The notes beneath the pieces are model-generated. The model was not told where the DNA came from. It saw nothing but the letters and a program-made list of their open reading frames with translations, and ran no database searches. This document shows, one piece after another, positions 1 to 5,283 of a DNA stretch of 10,902 nucleotides. The position numbers and the translations under genes are program-made. Position 1 is the first letter of the stretch. The number at the start of each line of letters is the position of its first letter. Source of the stretch: Candidatus Pelethomonas intestinigallinarum (GTDB lineage Bacteria; Bacillota; Clostridia; Oscillospirales; Oscillospiraceae); assembly GCA_018712665.1 (NCBI GenBank), contig DVGP01000280.1, positions 1-10,902 on the forward strand. The letters are read 5' to 3'.

Positions 1-1178
1 ATATGTACCAGATCCTGGTTGCGGTTCTTGAAGTTCTCCACGGCCAGCTTCACAATGGCCTTGGCGTTCTCCCCGGCGTTCTCGGCGTGGAACTCAATGA
101 AGTCGCTGTCGGGCATCCGGGCGATGGGGGAGGTGGTGATGAACTTGGTGTGGAAGCACTTGCTGAGGGGGCCCAGAGCGGGGAAGATGCACTGCACATC
201 CACCACGATGGCCTCGCAGGCGCCGGTGAGGACCACGTTCTCCTGCTGGAGGAAGTTGCCGGCCATGGGGATGCCGTGGCGCATGGCCACCTCGTTGGCG
301 GTGCAGCACACGCCGCAGATGTTGATGCCCTTGGCGCCCTGCTCCTTGGCCAGAGCGATCATCTCGGGGTCCTGGGCATAGAAAACGATCATCTCAGAGA
401 GAGAGGGGTCGTGGCCGTGAACCACGATGTTGACCATGTCCTTCTCCATGACGCCCAGGTTGGCGGTGGTGTCCACCGGCTTGGGGGTGCCGAAGAGCAC
501 GTCGGAGAACTCGGTGCCGCACATGGACCCGCCCCAGCCGTCGGACAGGCCGGCCCGGAGGGACTGGCGGATCAGGGCCTCGGGGAGGGAGGAGCAGCCC
601 ATGTGGGTCATGTGCAGGGACTGAGAGACCTCACGGTCGATGGCCCGGGGCTCGATGCCGGCGTCGTGCCAGAGCTTCCGGGTGTGCTCGGGGGCCCGGC
701 TGAGCCAGCGCTGGGTGCCGAAGGGCTTGCCGTACTCCATCAGGGCCATCTCGGCGATCTCGTGGGCCAGGTCGTAGATGTCCTTACCCTCGGTCTCCAC
801 GCCCCACTCACCGGCGATGCGCTTGAGCTTGGCGGGATCCTTCACGGTGTAGTTGCCGCCCTCTCTGGTCTGATACAGAGTGTGGCAGATCTCACGGCCG
901 TGGTCAGAGTGGGTGGCGGAGCCGCCGGCGGTGAAGCGCAGGTAGTTGCGGGCCACGATGCCGTGTACGTCACAGCCGCAGATGCCCCGGGGCGCCTTGG
1001 GGGTGATGCGGCAGGGACCCATGGAGCAGATGCGGCAGCAGATGCCCTCCTCGCCGAATTTGCAGTGGGGGGTCTGGTTCTTCACCCGCTGCTGCCAGGA
1101 ATCAGCGCCTACCTGACGGCCGGTTTCCAGCAGCCGTTCGGTGGCGGCTTCCATTTGCTCGACAGTGATCAGTTTCAT
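1..1178 (-). CDS. cooS: Anaerobic carbon monoxide dehydrogenase, catalytic subunit (N-terminal part)
   Basis: Ni-Fe CODH catalyses reversible oxidation of CO to CO2; in acetogens the same family (AcsA) supplies CO to acetyl-CoA synthase. 392 codons are visible and the C-terminal part (family about 630 aa) lies beyond the left edge. Residues 39-58 carry the diagnostic cysteine array (C39, C47, C48, C51, C56 in a C-x7-CCRxCxxGPCRI arrangement, then C67 in GICG) that binds the D and B [4Fe-4S] clusters. H256 in VVHGHDPSLSEM matches the C-cluster histidine; C291/C292 in GVCCTANE and C330 in VVDVQC match C-cluster ligand regions. The ATG at 1178 starts homology, but no well-placed Shine-Dalgarno precedes it. 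It overlaps the stop of a short leader ORF (ATGA). Whether it works in CO metabolism or acetyl-CoA synthesis cannot be decided without the genes to the left. Confidence 0.95.
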   Translation of the reverse strand, partial: MKLITVEQMEAATERLLETGRQVGADSWQQRVKNQTPHCKFGEEGICCRICSMGPCRITPKAPRGICGCDVHGIVARNYLRFTAGGSATHSDHGREICHTLYQTREGGNYTVKDPAKLKRIAGEWGVETEGKDIYDLAHEIAEMALMEYGKPFGTQRWLSRAPEHTRKLWHDAGIEPRAIDREVSQSLHMTHMGCSSLPEALIRQSLRAGLSDGWGGSMCGTEFSDVLFGTPKPVDTTANLGVMEKDMVNIVVHGHDPSLSEMIVFYAQDPEMIALAKEQGAKGINICGVCCTANEVAMRHGIPMAGNFLQQENVVLTGACEAIVVDVQCIFPALGPLSKCFHTKFITTSPIARMPDSDFIEFHAENAGENAKAIVKLAVENFKNRNQDLVH

Positions 1179-1213
1179 AGTCGGAATGTTGAAAACACCG
1201 TTCGTGTTTCCAT
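1175..1213 (-). other. Possible 12-codon leader ORF coupled to cooS
   Basis: The ORF reads METRTVFSTFRL and its TGA stop overlaps the cooS ATG as ATGA. The AAAGGAG at 1216-1222 is the only strong ribosome-binding sequence near cooS, and it lies directly before this leader (only 2 nt of spacing, which is short) and about 37 nt from the cooS ATG. No in-frame ATG, GTG or TTG for cooS lies between. Translational coupling through the leader is an inference; the peptide resembles no known attenuator peptide. Confidence 0.35.
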
Positions 1214-1251
1214 ATCTCCTTTCTCTCGGGATCATGAATTGTGTTCCGTTC

Positions 1252-1277
1252 TGTATTGTCACACTTTTCACAATACA
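1252..1277. promoter_or_regulatory. Rex-like operator / 8-bp inverted repeat upstream of cooS
   Basis: TGTATTGT at 1252-1259 and ACAATACA at 1270-1277 form a perfect 8-bp inverted repeat with a 10-nt spacer. Read on the minus strand, the central 18 bp (1256-1273) is TTGTGAAAAGTGTGACAA. The Rex consensus TTGTGAA-N4-TTCACAA matches it at 12 of 14 defined positions. A further half-site, TTAACAA, lies at 1289-1295. The dyad sits just downstream of a candidate cooS -10 element, where a bound repressor would block transcription. Rex senses NADH/NAD+ in Firmicutes. No rex gene is in this window, so the assignment rests on sequence only. Confidence 0.5.
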
Positions 1278-1285
1278 TCATGCTC

Positions 1286-1314
1286 AGTTTAACAATATTT
1301 CCTCGGAAACGCAA
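1286..1314 (-). promoter_or_regulatory. Candidate cooS promoter (proximal)
   Basis: On the minus strand TTGCGT (1309-1314) is separated by 17 nt from TAAACT (1286-1291). A TG dinucleotide one base before the -10 box gives an extended -10 form. The start site would fall near 1279, at the edge of the Rex-like dyad. The match to consensus is moderate. Confidence 0.35.
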
Positions 1315-1339
1315 GGGAAAAAATCCCCCCCGGAAGGAT

Positions 1340-1368
1340 TTTCTACCTCTTTTTCCTCTATTTTTCAA
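1340..1368 (-). promoter_or_regulatory. Candidate cooS promoter (distal)
   Basis: On the minus strand TTGAAA (1363-1368) and TAGAAA (1340-1345) are spaced by exactly 17 nt within A-rich DNA. Either this or the proximal candidate could serve cooS; the sequence alone does not choose. Confidence 0.3.
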
Positions 1369-1488
1369 AATTCAGAGAAATGACCAAATATTTGTCACCC
1401 AGTTCGTGCAATCCTTGCGAGAATGCCCAGGTCCGCGTTTCGCGTATTTTTTGCTCCCGCGCGCCGCCGCCAGCCCCGCGAAATCGCG

Positions 1489-1527
1489 AAAAATATGACC
1501 GTGCGCCGCCTGTTGGCGGCACACGGC
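1489..1527 (-). terminator. Rho-independent terminator of the rubrerythrin gene
   Basis: On the minus strand, about 30 nt after the rubrerythrin stop, a 13-bp stem (arms 1515-1527 and 1498-1510, with two G-T pairs) closes a 4-nt loop. A CATATTTTT tract follows. It separates rubrerythrin from cooS transcription. Confidence 0.75.
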
Positions 1528-1557
1528 CCGGTGACGCGGCGCATATGCCCGCGGCTT

Positions 1558-2151
1558 TTACCGCTCGTAGGGAGACAGCTCCACCCGGATGAAGTAGCCC
1601 TGGTCGTGGTCGCAGACAGGGCACTTGGCGGGGGCCTGTTTGCCCTGGAGGACATGGCCGCAGTTGAGACAGATCCATCCGGTCTCCACGTCGCTGACAA
1701 AGAGCTTCCCCTCCCGCAGGAGCTTGGCAAACCGCTGGAAGCGGTCGGCATGGACCTTCTCAATGGCCGCGATCTGCCGGAAATGCCGGGCCACGTCGGC
1801 GAAGCCCTCCTCCTCCGCCTTGTCCGCGAAGGCGGGGTACACATCCCCGAACTCGTCCATCTCGTGGTTCCTGGCCAGCTCCAGCATCTCCGCCGGGTCC
1901 TCCGCCAGATCCACCGGATAGTTGGCCCCGGTGATGGTCACATTTTCGCAGCCCGCCTTCTTCAGATGGTCATAGAAGATCTCCGCGTGCTCCTTCTCCT
2001 GGTCAGCGGTATAGAGAAACACCGCCTCGATGACATGAAGGCCCTTCTTCCGGGCCAGGGACGCGGAAAAGGTATAGCGGTTTCTGGCCTGGCTCTCCCC
2101 GGCGAATGCCCGCAGCAGATTTTCCTTGGTCACGCTGTCTTTCAGTTCCAT
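1558..2151 (-). CDS. rbr: Rubrerythrin
   Basis: This 197-residue non-haem di-iron protein reduces hydrogen peroxide in the cytoplasm of anaerobes, using electrons from NAD(P)H via rubredoxin-type carriers. The N-terminal ferritin-like four-helix domain shows the expected metal ligands: E19 (FAGESQARNRY), E52 and H55 (DQEKEHAE), E97 and E100 (HEMDE), E131 and H134 (IEKVH). The C-terminal rubredoxin-like domain has C161/C164 (CLNCG) and C177/C180 (CPVC), which bind the FeS4 iron. Length and domain order match classical rubrerythrin. The ATG at 2151 is preceded by AAGGGAGGAGA with good spacing; a longer frame upstream lacks such a site. It is monocistronic, transcribed towards cooS and ended by a hairpin at 1489-1527. 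Its promoter is not obvious, and I see no clear PerR box. Confidence 0.96.
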   Translation of the reverse strand: MELKDSVTKENLLRAFAGESQARNRYTFSASLARKKGLHVIEAVFLYTADQEKEHAEIFYDHLKKAGCENVTITGANYPVDLAEDPAEMLELARNHEMDEFGDVYPAFADKAEEEGFADVARHFRQIAAIEKVHADRFQRFAKLLREGKLFVSDVETGWICLNCGHVLQGKQAPAKCPVCDHDQGYFIRVELSPYER

Positions 2152-2301
2152 TTGGTATCTCCTCCCTTGGCATTTGGATGGCAACCATAGTATCTTCCGA
2201 ACCTGCCCGGTTATTCTTCCAAACTTCCAAAAACCGTGTATAAACCCAGAGACAGGAGGACACAATAGGGGCGTACCACTTGGGAAAGGAGGTCTAGCGG
2301 C

Positions 2302-2415
2302 ATGAAGAACGAGCAGAACCGCGGCCAGAACAATAACCAGAAGCAGAACGGCCAGAACCAGAACAACAACCAGAAGTCCAACGAGAAGCAGAGCCAGAAC
2401 ACCAACCAGCGCTGA
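2302..2415 (+). CDS. 37-residue Asn/Gln-rich small protein, function unknown
   Basis: AAAGGAGG sits 9 nt before the ATG, and the frame ends in TGA followed by a rho-independent hairpin, so this is very probably a real gene despite its size. Of 37 residues, 13 are Asn and 10 are Gln. The rest are Lys, Arg, Glu, Gly, Ser and Thr, with no hydrophobic residue beyond Met1 and a net positive charge of about +4. It should be disordered and soluble, with no signal peptide or membrane segment. Q/N-rich composition recalls gamma-type small acid-soluble spore proteins, but the protein is basic and the SspE repeat is not seen, so that assignment is not made. It is divergent from rubrerythrin and separate from the marR operon downstream. 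A possible -10 TATAAA lies at 2239-2244 without a convincing -35. Confidence 0.7.
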   Translation: MKNEQNRGQNNNQKQNGQNQNNNQKSNEKQSQNTNQR

Positions 2416-2435
2416 GCGCCGGCATCTGACGGACG

Positions 2436-2467
2436 GGGCGGCAGTTTATCTGCCGTCCTGTTTTTTG
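2436..2467 (+). terminator. Rho-independent terminator after the Asn/Gln-rich gene
   Basis: A 9-bp stem (2436-2444 and 2450-2458, one G-T pair) with a TTTAT loop is followed by TGTTTTTTG. It closes the small-protein transcript just before the marR promoter. Confidence 0.85.
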
Positions 2468-2487
2468 TCCGGATCTGAAAATTATTC

Positions 2488-2516
2488 TTGACAAACCACC
2501 TGTTTTGTTATATGGT
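2488..2516 (+). promoter_or_regulatory. Sigma-A-type promoter of the marR-degV operon
   Basis: A consensus -35 TTGACA (2488-2493) is followed after 17 nt by TATGGT (2511-2516). The start site would be near 2523, inside the adjacent inverted repeat. Confidence 0.7.
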
Positions 2517-2529
2517 TCACGTTGTGAAC
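2515..2529. promoter_or_regulatory. Palindromic operator overlapping the marR -10 and start site
   Basis: GTTCAC-GTT-GTGAAC is a perfect 6-bp inverted repeat with a 3-nt centre. It overlaps the end of the -10 box and the predicted start site, and lies upstream of the AAGGAGG ribosome-binding site. The position fits autorepression by the MarR protein encoded next; this is inference. Confidence 0.6.
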
Positions 2530-2546
2530 TTTTTAAGGAGGCAACC

Positions 2547-2990
2547 ATGGACGCCATCAGCGAGGAGCTGCTCTCCGCCTGGCTGCGGCTGAGCAATGTG
2601 ATCAATAACCAGCGCCTGGTGGAGGGCCAGTCCTTCAACCAGGCGCAAGTGTGCGGCCTTCTCGCCCGGGCCCAGGAGAAGGGCCGGAGCTTGACCGCCG
2701 GGGACCTGTGCCGGGAGACCAGAATCTTAAAATCCCAGATGAACGCCATTCTCTCCTCCCTGGAGCGGGAGGGCGTGATCTCACGGCGGAGGGATGAACA
2801 GGACCGCCGCCGGGTGGAGATCGCCCTGCTGCCGGAGGGTCTGGCCCGCTATATGCGCTCTCATCAGCGCATCCTGAACCTGGTGGACCGCCTGGTGGCC
2901 GCCATGGGCCGCGACAAGATCGAAACTCTCATCCCCCTGCTCCACCAGGTGGTGGACACCTTTGATATGATCCAACAACAGGAGGTCTGA
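2547..2990 (+). CDS. MarR-family winged-helix transcriptional regulator
   Basis: The protein has 147 residues, typical for MarR dimers. The central winged helix is visible: QAQVCGLLARAQ, then LTAGDLCRETRILKSQMNAILSSLEREGVI as helix-turn-helix and recognition helix, then the basic wing RRRDEQDRRRVEIALLPEG. Flanking N- and C-terminal helices would form the dimer interface. The ATG at 2547 follows AAGGAGG with good spacing; an upstream in-frame ATG at 2505 lies inside the promoter and is rejected. It is cotranscribed with the degV-like gene, 5 nt downstream, whose ribosome-binding site lies in its 3' end. Known MarR members such as FabT control lipid metabolism. Pairing with a fatty-acid-binding protein makes a lipid or acyl ligand plausible, but nothing in the sequence proves it. 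Confidence 0.92.
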   Translation: MDAISEELLSAWLRLSNVINNQRLVEGQSFNQAQVCGLLARAQEKGRSLTAGDLCRETRILKSQMNAILSSLEREGVISRRRDEQDRRRVEIALLPEGLARYMRSHQRILNLVDRLVAAMGRDKIETLIPLLHQVVDTFDMIQQQEV

Positions 2991-2995
2991 TTTCT

Positions 2996-3844
2996 ATGGC
3001 CATTCGCATCATCACCGACTCCGCCGCCGACTTCGACAGGGAAGTGGCCAAGCGGCGGAAGATCGACATCGTCTCGCTGTCCGTTCAGTTCGGCAGCGCC
3101 TCCTTCCTGGACGGAAAAAACCTGACCACGGAGGTATTCTACAAACTGCTCAAGGAGGGAAAGGAAAATCCCAAGACCGCCCAGCCCTCCCCCGCCGATT
3201 TCCTCACTCTCTTTGAGGAGGCAAAGGCCACCGGCGACCAAGTGGTGGTCGTCTCCCTGTCTGGAGCCCTCAGCGGCACTCTCCAGTCCGCCTCTATCGC
3301 CAAGGACATGTGCGAGTACGAGCCCATCTACATCGTGGACAGCCGCAGCGCCACCGCCGGTATGCAGATCCTGGTCAACTACGCCTGCAAGCTCCGGGAC
3401 AGCGGCCTGCCCGCCCAGGACATCGCCGCCCAGCTGGAGCAGCTCCGGGGCAAAATCCGCATTTTCGCCATGGTGGATACGCTGGAGTACCTGCGCCGGG
3501 GGGGCCGGCTCTCCGCCCTCCAGGCGGGCATCGGCACCGTCACCAAGCTCAAGCCCACCATCACCGTCCGGGACGGCGCGGTGGCCGTGGTAGGCAAAGC
3601 CTTCGGCACCGCCGCCGCGGTGAAGACCCTGCTGAAGCTGATGGAGGAACACCCTGTGGACGACGCCTACCCCTCCTACTTCCTCTATACCGATGACCGG
3701 AGCACCGAGGAGCTGCTCCTGCCCAAGCTGCGGGAGATGGGGAAGCTGCCCCACCGTCTCCACTACTGCGCCGTAGGCCCCACCATCGGCACCCATGTGG
3801 GTCCCGGCGTACTGGGTATGGCCTACGTGGAGCGGGAGCGGTAA
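2996..3844 (+). CDS. DegV family protein (fatty-acid-binding, FakB-like)
   Basis: A 282-residue cytoplasmic protein of the DegV/FakB family. These bind a single fatty acid and present it to the kinase FakA for acyl-phosphate formation. Landmarks are the N-terminal IITDSAADF strand-loop, LSGALSGTLQSA (fatty-acid carboxylate-binding Ser region), IVDSRSATAGMQ, the EYLRRGGRLSA segment, and the C-terminal GPTIGTHVGPG loop. Length is normal for the family (about 280). The ATG at 2996 is preceded by AGGAGG inside the last codons of marR, so translation is probably coupled. No FakA (Dak-type kinase) gene is in the window, so a kinase partner must be encoded elsewhere if it acts in the Fak pathway. 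The operon ends at a strong hairpin (3870-3910). Confidence 0.93.
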   Translation: MAIRIITDSAADFDREVAKRRKIDIVSLSVQFGSASFLDGKNLTTEVFYKLLKEGKENPKTAQPSPADFLTLFEEAKATGDQVVVVSLSGALSGTLQSASIAKDMCEYEPIYIVDSRSATAGMQILVNYACKLRDSGLPAQDIAAQLEQLRGKIRIFAMVDTLEYLRRGGRLSALQAGIGTVTKLKPTITVRDGAVAVVGKAFGTAAAVKTLLKLMEEHPVDDAYPSYFLYTDDRSTEELLLPKLREMGKLPHRLHYCAVGPTIGTHVGPGVLGMAYVERER

Positions 3845-3869
3845 GAGCGTAAAATGCCATCCAAATTTT

Positions 3870-3910
3870 TGAGACGCGGTGGAACGGCTGCTCCGTTCCA
3901 CCGCGTCTCA
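3870..3910. terminator. 18-bp hairpin between convergent degV and gdh operons
   Basis: A perfect 18-bp stem (3870-3887 and 3893-3910) with a CTGCT loop lies 25 nt after the degV stop and 14 nt beyond the gdh stop. Towards the plus side it is followed by ATATTCTTTAT; towards the minus side by AAAAATTTGG. Neither is a full T-tract, but the position and strength suggest a bidirectional terminator. Confidence 0.7.
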
Positions 3911-3924
3911 TATTCTTTATCCAA

Positions 3925-5271
3925 TCATAGCCCCTGGGCCATCATGGCCTGGGAGACCTTCTGGAAGGAGGCGATGTCGTTGCCGGCGATCAGATCGTAG
4001 CCCAGCCCGTAGGCCTCCGCCGCCGCGGCGGAGACGTCGTGGATGTCCGCCATAATCTGCCGCAGCCGCTCCTCCACCTGCTTTCTCGGCCAGCTGTAGC
4101 GCAGGGAGTTCTGGACCATCTCCAGGGCGGAGACCGCCACGCCCCCCGCGCCGGAGGCCTTGGCCCCGGCCACCAGGATGTCCGGGCTCAGCCGCAGCAG
4201 CCGCAGGGCGTCCGGCGTGGCGGGCATATTGGCCGCCTCCACGTAGTACCCCACCCGGTTGACCAGGATGCGGACCGCGTCCTCCACGGCGATCTCGTTC
4301 TGGGTGGCGCAGGGCATCACGATGTCCCCCGGCACCTCCCAGGGCTTTCTGCCCGGGAAAAACTCCAGGCCGAAGCGGAGGGCGTAGGGCTCCACCCGGT
4401 CCTCCCCGCCGGCGCGCATCTCCGCCATGAAGTCGAACTTCTCCTGGGCGCACACCCCGTCGGGGTCGTAGACATAGCCGTCGGGGCCGGAGAGGGTGAC
4501 GACCTTCCCGCCCAGCTGGGCGGCCTTCCGGCACACGCCCCAGGCGGTGTTGCCGAAACCGGAGATCACCAGGCGCTTGCCCTCCAGGGTCTCCCCCCGG
4601 CGCTCCAGCATCCGGCACAGGAAGTACACCGCGCCGTAGCCCGCCGCCTCCTGGCGGACCTTACTGCCGCCGTAGGTAACGCCCTTGCCGGTGAGGGCTC
4701 CCCGCTCCGCCCGGCCGGTCAGGCGCTTGTAGGCCCCGTAGAGGTAGCCGATCTCCCGGTCCCCCACGCCGATGTCCCCGGCGGGCACGTCGGTGTCCGC
4801 CCCCACATAGCGGTACAATCCGGTCATGAAGCTCTGGCAGAAGCGCATGACCTCCCGGCGGCTGCGGCCCCGTGGGTCGAAGTCCGCCCCGCCGGCGGCG
4901 CCGCCCACCGGCAGGCCGATCAGGGCGTTCTTATAGGTCTGCTCAAAACCCAGGAACTTCACCACCGACAGGTTCACCCCGGGCTGGAACCGCAGCCCGC
5001 CCTTGTAGGGACCCAGGGCGTTGCTGAACTGGACCCGGTAGCCGTGGTTGGTGTGGGTCCGCCCCTGGTCGTCCACCCAGGGGACCAGGAAGGTCACGAT
5101 CCGGTCGGGCTCCACCATCCGGGCGAGCAGGTCCAGCCTCTCATACTCCGGATTCTCCCCCAGGGCCGGGTCGATGAGCTCCAGCCAGGCCAGGACCGCC
5201 TGGAGGTACTCCGGCTCGTGGGCGTACCGCCGCCGCAGGTCCTCCGCCACGCGCAAGGCATACTCGTTCAT
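3925..5271 (-). CDS. Glutamate dehydrogenase paralog lacking the catalytic lysine
   Basis: A 448-residue full-length member of the hexameric Glu dehydrogenase family, closest in motifs to Clostridium symbiosum NAD-GDH. It keeps the substrate lysines K90 (GPYKGGLRF) and K114, the catalytic aspartate D166 (DVPAGDIGVG), T194, R206, S381 and a Rossmann GFGNTAWG. F239, P263 and D264 match the NAD-type cofactor residues of C. symbiosum. However, the GG-x-K-GG catalytic lysine (K125 in C. symbiosum) is A126 (GCC codon at 4894-4896). The T of EATGYG is A210, and the N of VNAGG is G374. The frame is intact with normal codon use, so this is not a decayed gene. The ATG at 5271 follows GGAGGG overlapping the upstream gdh stop (12-bp gap), so the pair is one operon. 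Likely a pseudoenzyme or a specialised dehydrogenase; glutamate oxidation is doubtful. Confidence 0.9.
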   Translation of the reverse strand: MNEYALRVAEDLRRRYAHEPEYLQAVLAWLELIDPALGENPEYERLDLLARMVEPDRIVTFLVPWVDDQGRTHTNHGYRVQFSNALGPYKGGLRFQPGVNLSVVKFLGFEQTYKNALIGLPVGGAAGGADFDPRGRSRREVMRFCQSFMTGLYRYVGADTDVPAGDIGVGDREIGYLYGAYKRLTGRAERGALTGKGVTYGGSKVRQEAAGYGAVYFLCRMLERRGETLEGKRLVISGFGNTAWGVCRKAAQLGGKVVTLSGPDGYVYDPDGVCAQEKFDFMAEMRAGGEDRVEPYALRFGLEFFPGRKPWEVPGDIVMPCATQNEIAVEDAVRILVNRVGYYVEAANMPATPDALRLLRLSPDILVAGAKASGAGGVAVSALEMVQNSLRYSWPRKQVEERLRQIMADIHDVSAAAAEAYGLGYDLIAGNDIASFQKVSQAMMAQGL

Positions 5272-5283
5272 CCTTCGCCCTCC

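Larger units (their letters stand above)
1214..1557. other. Intergenic region between rubrerythrin and cooS
   Basis: This stretch of about 340 bp contains no convincing gene. From right to left it holds the rubrerythrin terminator (1489-1527), a 1380-1480 segment with a small CAAATATTTG palindrome at 1385-1394, two candidate cooS promoters, the Rex-like dyad and the leader Shine-Dalgarno. Open frames crossing it are short and lack start signals. Confidence 0.6.

Noticed and set aside
3..1292. A 429-codon open frame on the plus strand across the CODH region.
   Set aside because: Antisense shadow; the minus strand carries every CODH metal-ligand motif.
2302..2415. Naming the Asn/Gln-rich peptide a gamma-type small acid-soluble spore protein.
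   Set aside because: The composition is similar, but the peptide is basic and lacks the recognisable SspE repeat segments.
2864..3901. A 345-codon minus-strand frame opposite marR and degV.
   Set aside because: It begins inside the terminator hairpin region, is rich in Gly/His/Val typical of shadows, and lies opposite two well-supported genes.
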